Source: Bacillota bacterium (lineage in GTDB: Bacteria; Bacillota; Clostridia; Tissierellales; Sporanaerobacteraceae). Taken from it: a DNA stretch of 19,574 nt. Shown one piece after another: positions 15,032 to 19,574 of the stretch (its first letter is position 1; each line of letters starts with the position of its first letter). The translations under genes and the position numbers were made by a program. The notes under the pieces were generated by a model. It worked only from the letters and a program-made list of their open reading frames with translations, was not told the DNA's origin and made no database searches. Location of the stretch: contig JAKPAR010000269.1 in NCBI GenBank assembly GCA_029779375.1, forward strand, positions 1 to 19,574. Reading direction: 5' to 3'.

Positions 15032-16579
15032 TTAAAGTCTTTCAGCTACAGATTTAATTTCCATAAATAACAATAGATAATCTTCTCCTCCTGCTTTAGA
15101 ACAAGTGCCGGATAATTTAAATCCACCAAATGGTTGAACACCCACCAAAGCTCCAGTACATTTTCTATTTAAATATAAATTTCCTACATGAAATTCCCTT
15201 TTTGCTTTTTCAAGCTTCTGCCTGTTATTTGAATAAACAGCCCCAGTCAAACCATAATCAGTATCATTTGCAATATTTAATGCACAATCAAAATTATCTA
15301 CTTTAATCACAGAAAGAACAGGCCCAAAAATTTCTTCTTGAGAAATTCTTGCATCTGGGGACACATCAACTATTATAGTAGGTTCTATAAAATATCCGCT
15401 TTCTCCACATTTGTTCCCTCCAAAACATATTTTGCCTTCATTTCTTCCTATTTCAATATATGTTAATATTTTTTCATAAGCATTTTCATCAATTACAGCA
15501 CCAAAATTTGTATCAAATTTTCTAGTTGGACCAATTTTTAATTTTTTAGTTTTTTCTACTATCTTATCTATCATTTCATCATATATATCTTCGACAATAA
15601 TTGCCCTGGAACATGCAGAACATTTTTGCCCTTGGAATCCAAAAGCAGATGCTACTATTCCTTCTGCCGCTGCATCTAAGTCAGCTTCATTATCAACTAT
15701 TATTGTATCTTTTCCTCCCATTTCAGCTATTACACGTTTGATACATTTTTGACCATCTTTTATATCTGAAGCCATCTTAGAAATATTTAATCCTACATCT
15801 TTTGATCCAGTAAAATTGATAAATCTAGTCTTTGGATGAGAAACCAAATAATTTCCAACACTTTCTCCTGGACCAGGCAAATAATTTATTACACCATCAG
15901 GTAATTTAATTTCATCCCATATTTCCATAAATTTAGCTGCTACAACAGGAGTAGAACTAGAAGGCTTTATGACAACAGTATTTCCTGTAACTATTGAAGC
16001 CGCTGTCATTCCCGTTAAAATAGCTAGTGGAAAATTCCAAGGTGCTATTACAATCCCCACTCCCATTGGAATATAGTAGCATTCATTTATCTCACCAGGA
16101 AAACTTCCTACATCCATACCCTTTGCGAATTTAAGCATTTGTCTTCCATAATACTCTAAAAAATCAATTGCTTCAGCTACATCTGCATCAGCCTCAATCC
16201 ATGTTTTACCTGCTTCTTCTACCAACAATGCAGAAAAATCAAATTTTTTCCTTCTCATAATAGCAGCAGCCTTAAATAAATAATTTGCTCTCTCTTTTGG
16301 ACATACATTTTTCCACATTTCAAAAGCCTCTAGTGCTGAACACATGCTCTTATCTGCCAATTCTTCATTCCCTTTACTGACAATTCCTATGATTTCTTTA
16401 AAATTGCATGGATTGTATGATGTTATTTTTTCATCAGTATAAATTTTTTCCCCACCAATTATAAGTGGATATTCTTTACCTTTTTCAACATCCAGTTTTT
16501 TAAATGCTTCCTCCATCTTATCTATGTTTTCTTGTTTAGTAAAATCTATCAAGGGTTCATTTTTAAATTTTTCTAACAT
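15032..16579 (-). CDS. rocA: L-glutamate gamma-semialdehyde (P5C) dehydrogenase
   Basis: NAD-dependent aldehyde dehydrogenase that oxidises glutamate semialdehyde, the open form of 1-pyrroline-5-carboxylate, to glutamate. At 515 aa it has the same length as B. subtilis RocA. Catalytic Cys320 (GFQGQKCSACSRA) and Glu286 (AEMGGKD) are present, with PWNFPLA and the NAD-site FTGSKDVG. The C-terminal NRKCTGALVGVQPFGGF is characteristic of P5C dehydrogenases. Translation could begin at a GTG three codons upstream, but that GTG is part of the GAGGTG ribosome binding site (16586-16591), so the ATG at 16579 is chosen. It lies 24 bp after hypD, and HypD makes P5C, so the two enzymes form a consecutive pathway from hydroxyproline to glutamate. 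Confidence 0.95.
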   Translation of the reverse strand: MLEKFKNEPLIDFTKQENIDKMEEAFKKLDVEKGKEYPLIIGGEKIYTDEKITSYNPCNFKEIIGIVSKGNEELADKSMCSALEAFEMWKNVCPKERANYLFKAAAIMRRKKFDFSALLVEEAGKTWIEADADVAEAIDFLEYYGRQMLKFAKGMDVGSFPGEINECYYIPMGVGIVIAPWNFPLAILTGMTAASIVTGNTVVIKPSSSTPVVAAKFMEIWDEIKLPDGVINYLPGPGESVGNYLVSHPKTRFINFTGSKDVGLNISKMASDIKDGQKCIKRVIAEMGGKDTIIVDNEADLDAAAEGIVASAFGFQGQKCSACSRAIIVEDIYDEMIDKIVEKTKKLKIGPTRKFDTNFGAVIDENAYEKILTYIEIGRNEGKICFGGNKCGESGYFIEPTIIVDVSPDARISQEEIFGPVLSVIKVDNFDCALNIANDTDYGLTGAVYSNNRQKLEKAKREFHVGNLYLNRKCTGALVGVQPFGGFKLSGTCSKAGGEDYLLLFMEIKSVAERL

Positions 16580-16603
16580 AATTATCACCTCATTAAATTT
16601 TTA

Positions 16604-18964
16604 TTAAAAACTATCATGTTCAGTACGTTTAATTATTTCATTTTGCAAAGACTCATTTAGATCACAAAAATAATCGCTATAACCTGCTACCCTTACAATT
16701 AAATCTCTATATTTTTCTGGTTCTTTCTGAGCTTTCCTTAAGGTTTCAGCGTCTACAACATTAAATTGTATATGATGACCTCCCATTTTAAAATAAGCTC
16801 TGACTAGATGCAATAAGTTCTCAATACCCTTGTCATCTTCTAACAATTTTGGCGTAAATTTTTGGTTAAGCAAAGTACCTCCCGTTTTCACATGATCCAT
16901 TTTTCCTGCTGATTTTATAACAGCTGTTGGGCCATATTTATCTCTTCCCTGTACAGGTGAAATTCCTTCGGAAAGGGGCTCTTTAGCTTTTCTTCCATCT
17001 GCAGTTGCACCAATTACTGAACCAAAATAAACATGGCAAGTCGTAGGAAGCATATTTATTCTATAAAAACCTCCCTTCATGTTTTTTCTTCCATTAACTG
17101 AATTATAGAACATATCAAATACTGTCTTCATTATATTATCTGAATAATCATCATCATTCCCATATTTATGAGGAGCATTTACAAATTTAAGTCGTAAATC
17201 TTCATAACCATCAAAATTTGATTTTAAAACCTCTAGTAATTTTTCCATAGAAATATATTTTTTATCATATACATTATATTTTATTGAAGATAGACTATCA
17301 GTTATAGTGCCAATTCCTACACCTTGTATATAATTTGTATTGTATCTAGCGCCACCTTCGTTATAGTCCATCCCTTTTTTTATACAATCATCTATTATGG
17401 TAGATAAAAATGGAGAAGGCATACATTTGGCATACAATTTTTCTATGATATTATTTCCCTTAATTTTTACATCAATAAAATAATTTAGTTGTTTTTCAAA
17501 AGCTTCCATCAATTCTTCAAAGCTTTCAAATTTTCTTGAATCTTTAGTCTCTATGCCTATTTTCTTTCCAGTATTAGGATCTACGCCATTGTTTAAGGTT
17601 ATTTCTAAAACCTTATTTAAATTGAAATATCCTGTAAGTATATAAGCTTCCTTCCCAAAAGCTCCAGTTTCCACACAACCACTAGTGCCACCGCATCTAG
17701 CATCTTCTACAGCCTTTCCCTGTATGAGCATTTCTTCAACAACTGCATCTGCGTTAAATATAGAAGGCTGACCCCATCCTTTTTTTACTATATTGAGAGC
17801 TCTTCTTAAAAATTTATCAGGATTTTTCTGACTCAATTGAATATTAGAACTTGGCTGCAACAATCTCATTTCATCTATAACATCCAAGACCATATAAGTT
17901 ACATCATTTACTCCATCTGAGCCATCAGCTTTTAGTCCTCCACTATTTATGTTTGCAAAATCTGTATATGTTCCACTTTCCTCCAAGGTAACTCCTACCT
18001 TTGGCGGCGCTGGATGATTGTTAAATTTCACCCAAAAACATTGAAGTAATTCTTCAGCTTCTTCTTTTGTCATTCTTCCTTCTTCAATGTCTTTCTTGTA
18101 AAATGGGTACAAATGCTGATCTAATCTTCCCGGATTAAAAGCATCCCAAGTATTAAGTTCTGTAATAACTCCAATATGGACAAACCAATACATTTGGAGA
18201 GCCTCCCAAAATGTTCGTGGTTTATATGCTGGTACATGAAAACATATTTCCGATATCTTTAAAAGTTCTTGTTTTCTCTTAGCATCAATTTCATTTTCCG
18301 CAATTTTTTTTGCTTCTTCAGCATATCTATTTGCATACTCTATTATCGCATCGCAACATATTGCCATAGCCTTTAACTCTTCTTGTTTTTCATACGCTTT
18401 TTCATCATTGTAATAATCTATTGCTGACAAACTATTTGATATTTCTTCTTTGATCTCTAAAAAGCCTTTTTCATATATTTTCCCATCAGCTGTAGTATGT
18501 CCTGGAGCTCTCTGCTCCATAAATTCGGTAAAAATACCAGCTTCATAGCAATCTTTCCACTCTTGTGACATTTGTTCAAAAATTCTGTCTCTCATGCTTA
18601 TACCTTTCCAATAGGGAATAATCTCTTCTCTTTGAGTTTTCATCACCTCTTCAGATACATAAAAAGAAATCTTTTCTCTATCATTTATCATTTTGAGATC
18701 TTCTAAAGTGTGACAACATAGTTCTGGATAAGTTGGTGTTCCCTTAGGTTTTTCTCCTCTTTCTCCTACGATTAGTTCTTTTTCATTTATACAAATAGTC
18801 CTTTCTTCCATCAATGCCTTAAAAACTAAAGCTCTTAACATTGGTGTAGATACTTTCCCAAAGTATTTTTTATAAGTATCTGTAACTATTTTTGCTCTCT
18901 CAATAGAAATAAAAGGCCTTGCATTTAGACTATTCTCTCTTAAAATTTTTACTCTTTCATTCAT
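16604..18964 (-). CDS. hypD: trans-4-Hydroxy-L-proline dehydratase (glycyl radical enzyme)
   Basis: Oxygen-sensitive glycyl radical enzyme that removes water from trans-4-hydroxy-L-proline, giving 1-pyrroline-5-carboxylate. At 786 aa it matches the C. difficile HypD (789 aa), which it resembles from the N-terminus on. The active-site residues known for that enzyme appear at a constant offset of four: Phe148, His156, Asp274 (NTWDAF), Ser330, thiyl-radical Cys430 and Glu432 in GTSGCVETG, and the radical-bearing Gly761 in RVAGYSD. The match separates it from glycerol, choline or propanediol lyases. The ATG follows GGAGG by 8 nt, and this ribosome binding site overlaps the end of the activase gene 4 bp upstream. 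The radical must be installed by a radical-SAM activase, and the adjacent one is broken. Confidence 0.96.
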   Translation of the reverse strand: MNERVKILRENSLNARPFISIERAKIVTDTYKKYFGKVSTPMLRALVFKALMEERTICINEKELIVGERGEKPKGTPTYPELCCHTLEDLKMINDREKISFYVSEEVMKTQREEIIPYWKGISMRDRIFEQMSQEWKDCYEAGIFTEFMEQRAPGHTTADGKIYEKGFLEIKEEISNSLSAIDYYNDEKAYEKQEELKAMAICCDAIIEYANRYAEEAKKIAENEIDAKRKQELLKISEICFHVPAYKPRTFWEALQMYWFVHIGVITELNTWDAFNPGRLDQHLYPFYKKDIEEGRMTKEEAEELLQCFWVKFNNHPAPPKVGVTLEESGTYTDFANINSGGLKADGSDGVNDVTYMVLDVIDEMRLLQPSSNIQLSQKNPDKFLRRALNIVKKGWGQPSIFNADAVVEEMLIQGKAVEDARCGGTSGCVETGAFGKEAYILTGYFNLNKVLEITLNNGVDPNTGKKIGIETKDSRKFESFEELMEAFEKQLNYFIDVKIKGNNIIEKLYAKCMPSPFLSTIIDDCIKKGMDYNEGGARYNTNYIQGVGIGTITDSLSSIKYNVYDKKYISMEKLLEVLKSNFDGYEDLRLKFVNAPHKYGNDDDYSDNIMKTVFDMFYNSVNGRKNMKGGFYRINMLPTTCHVYFGSVIGATADGRKAKEPLSEGISPVQGRDKYGPTAVIKSAGKMDHVKTGGTLLNQKFTPKLLEDDKGIENLLHLVRAYFKMGGHHIQFNVVDAETLRKAQKEPEKYRDLIVRVAGYSDYFCDLNESLQNEIIKRTEHDSF

Positions 18965-18968
18965 GCCT

Positions 18969-19255
18969 CTACCCTCCTATAATTATACTTATACCTTTTT
19001 CATTAAACTCTTTCTCTATTAATTTCTTCTTTTCATCAGATAAAAGCAAATCCTTAGGGATTCTATATTCTTTCCCAAATCTACTGTATTTTTCTCTTCC
19101 ATAGTCATGATAGGGTAGTATATTAACTTTTTTAACGCCTAATTTTCCTAAAAATTTAGAAAATTCTTTTATGTCTTCTAAGTCATCATTTATTCCTGGA
19201 ATAAAAGGAATTCTTGGAATAACTTTTGCCCCACTGTTTAAAAGTTTCTCTATAT
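18969..19255 (-). pseudogene. Glycyl radical enzyme activase, 3' remnant cut by an insertion sequence
   Basis: Radical-SAM activase of the PflA type, presumed to charge HypD. Only the C-terminal 94 or so residues remain: KVIPRIPFIPGINDD, then VKKVNILPYHDYGREKY, typical of the end of this family. Intact enzymes are about 260-310 aa. The Cx3Cx2C iron-sulfur motif, the SAM-binding region and any ferredoxin-like insert are absent. Homology stops at 19255, exactly where an ISL3-type inverted repeat begins. The frame runs on into the insertion sequence to an ATG at 19290-19292, so a chimeric 107-aa peptide is possible but could not be active. It overlaps the hypD ribosome binding site and lies 4 bp from hypD, showing that the two were one operon. 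The 5' half may still exist beyond the insertion. Confidence 0.88.
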
Positions 19256-19574
19256 GGCTCTTTGTCAATAGTTGGGGTGGGATTTTTTGCAATCCCGCTC
19301 CATTACTATTTTTAAGCCTATTTTTGTATAATGACTGAGATGGATAGAGTTACATGTGTTTTAGGGTGCACTTAATAAACCTAGCTAAAATGTAGGCTTC
19401 TTACAGGTATTCATTTTTAAAATGTTTAGCTTGTACAGTGAAGTATTCTATTACGAAACCTATAAAAGTTTTTAAGTCCAAAGGATATTCGTTTTAATAC
19501 CTTGATTTTATTGTTGAAACCTTCAGTTGGACCATTAGTATAACCATATTTAAATGCATTTTTAATTTCCTTAT
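19256..19574 (-). mobile_element. ISL3-family insertion sequence, transposase-distal end (incomplete)
   Basis: The boundary is the terminal inverted repeat starting GGCTCTTTGTCAATAG at 19256, the form seen at ends of ISL3-type elements. It is followed by about 170 bp of non-coding sequence and the end of the transposase gene. The element continues past the window edge. ISL3 elements duplicate 8 bp of target, which would be CTCTATAT (19248-19255) here. A small hairpin GGGATT-N6-AATCCC lies at 19279-19296. Confidence 0.85.
19426..19574 (-). CDS. ISL3-family transposase, C-terminal fragment
   Basis: The last 48 codons of a DDE transposase are visible; the gene continues beyond the window. The peptide contains YGYTNGPTEGFNNKIK followed by LKRISFGLKNFYRFRNRI, the highly conserved C-terminal signature of ISL3 transposases. 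The E of TNGPTEG is the expected third catalytic acidic residue. The gene reads in the same direction as the interrupted activase and hypD. Confidence 0.92.
   Translation of the reverse strand, partial: KEIKNAFKYGYTNGPTEGFNNKIKVLKRISFGLKNFYRFRNRILHCTS

Noticed and set aside
16580..16603. Possible separate promoter between hypD and the P5C dehydrogenase gene
   Set aside because: The 24-bp gap holds only the ribosome binding site, so the two genes are read as one operon.

Overview
The window is AT-rich DNA with strong Shine-Dalgarno sequences, TTGACA/TATAAT-type promoters and long perfect-palindrome terminators. Its gene content (glycyl radical hydroxyproline dehydratase, proline racemase, sigma-54 activator with CBS and PAS domains, YtrA-type GntR regulator) points to an anaerobic, amino-acid-fermenting Firmicute of the Clostridia or Tissierellia type. 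The species cannot be named from the sequence alone. No rRNA, tRNA, CRISPR or phage genes were seen.

Left half (1-9618), mostly housekeeping or accessory genes. It opens with the 3' part of an ABC permease of the SsuC/TauC type (+ strand). Next, on the minus strand, comes a TPR protein gene followed by a type I methionine aminopeptidase. A Zn/Cd/Pb P1B-type ATPase follows, under an almost ideal promoter with a 40-bp palindromic operator of ArsR/SmtB type. After it come a PAP2 phosphatase gene and a TM-nitroreductase-like gene, then a YtrA-type GntR repressor overlapping an ABC ATPase that carries an unusual two-helix membrane tail. A divergent short UvrD-like helicase closes this part.

Right half (9619-19574), a proline/hydroxyproline module on the minus strand. 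Read from right to left in transcription order, the genes are the remnant of a glycyl radical activase, hypD (trans-4-hydroxy-L-proline dehydratase), P5C (glutamate semialdehyde) dehydrogenase and an Xaa-Pro aminopeptidase. Beyond a strong terminator lie a CBS-PAS-AAA+-Fis activator, an alpha/beta hydrolase and a proline racemase. The racemase is preceded by a near-consensus sigma-54 -24/-12 promoter, so the nearby PrdR-like activator is its obvious candidate regulator. The inferred flow is: the peptidase frees proline and hydroxyproline from collagen-like peptides, HypD dehydrates hydroxyproline to P5C, and the dehydrogenase oxidises this to glutamate. The racemase feeds D-proline to a Stickland reductase that is not in the window.

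The most striking event is at the right edge. An ISL3-family insertion sequence (transposase C-terminus and terminal inverted repeat visible) cuts into the HypD activase gene. Only about 94 C-terminal residues remain, without the radical-SAM cluster motif. HypD itself looks intact with all expected active-site residues, so the pathway may be disabled or may depend on an activase encoded elsewhere. A divergently transcribed 25-codon Lys/Asn-rich mini-gene with its own ribosome binding site and terminator sits between the activator and the peptidase.
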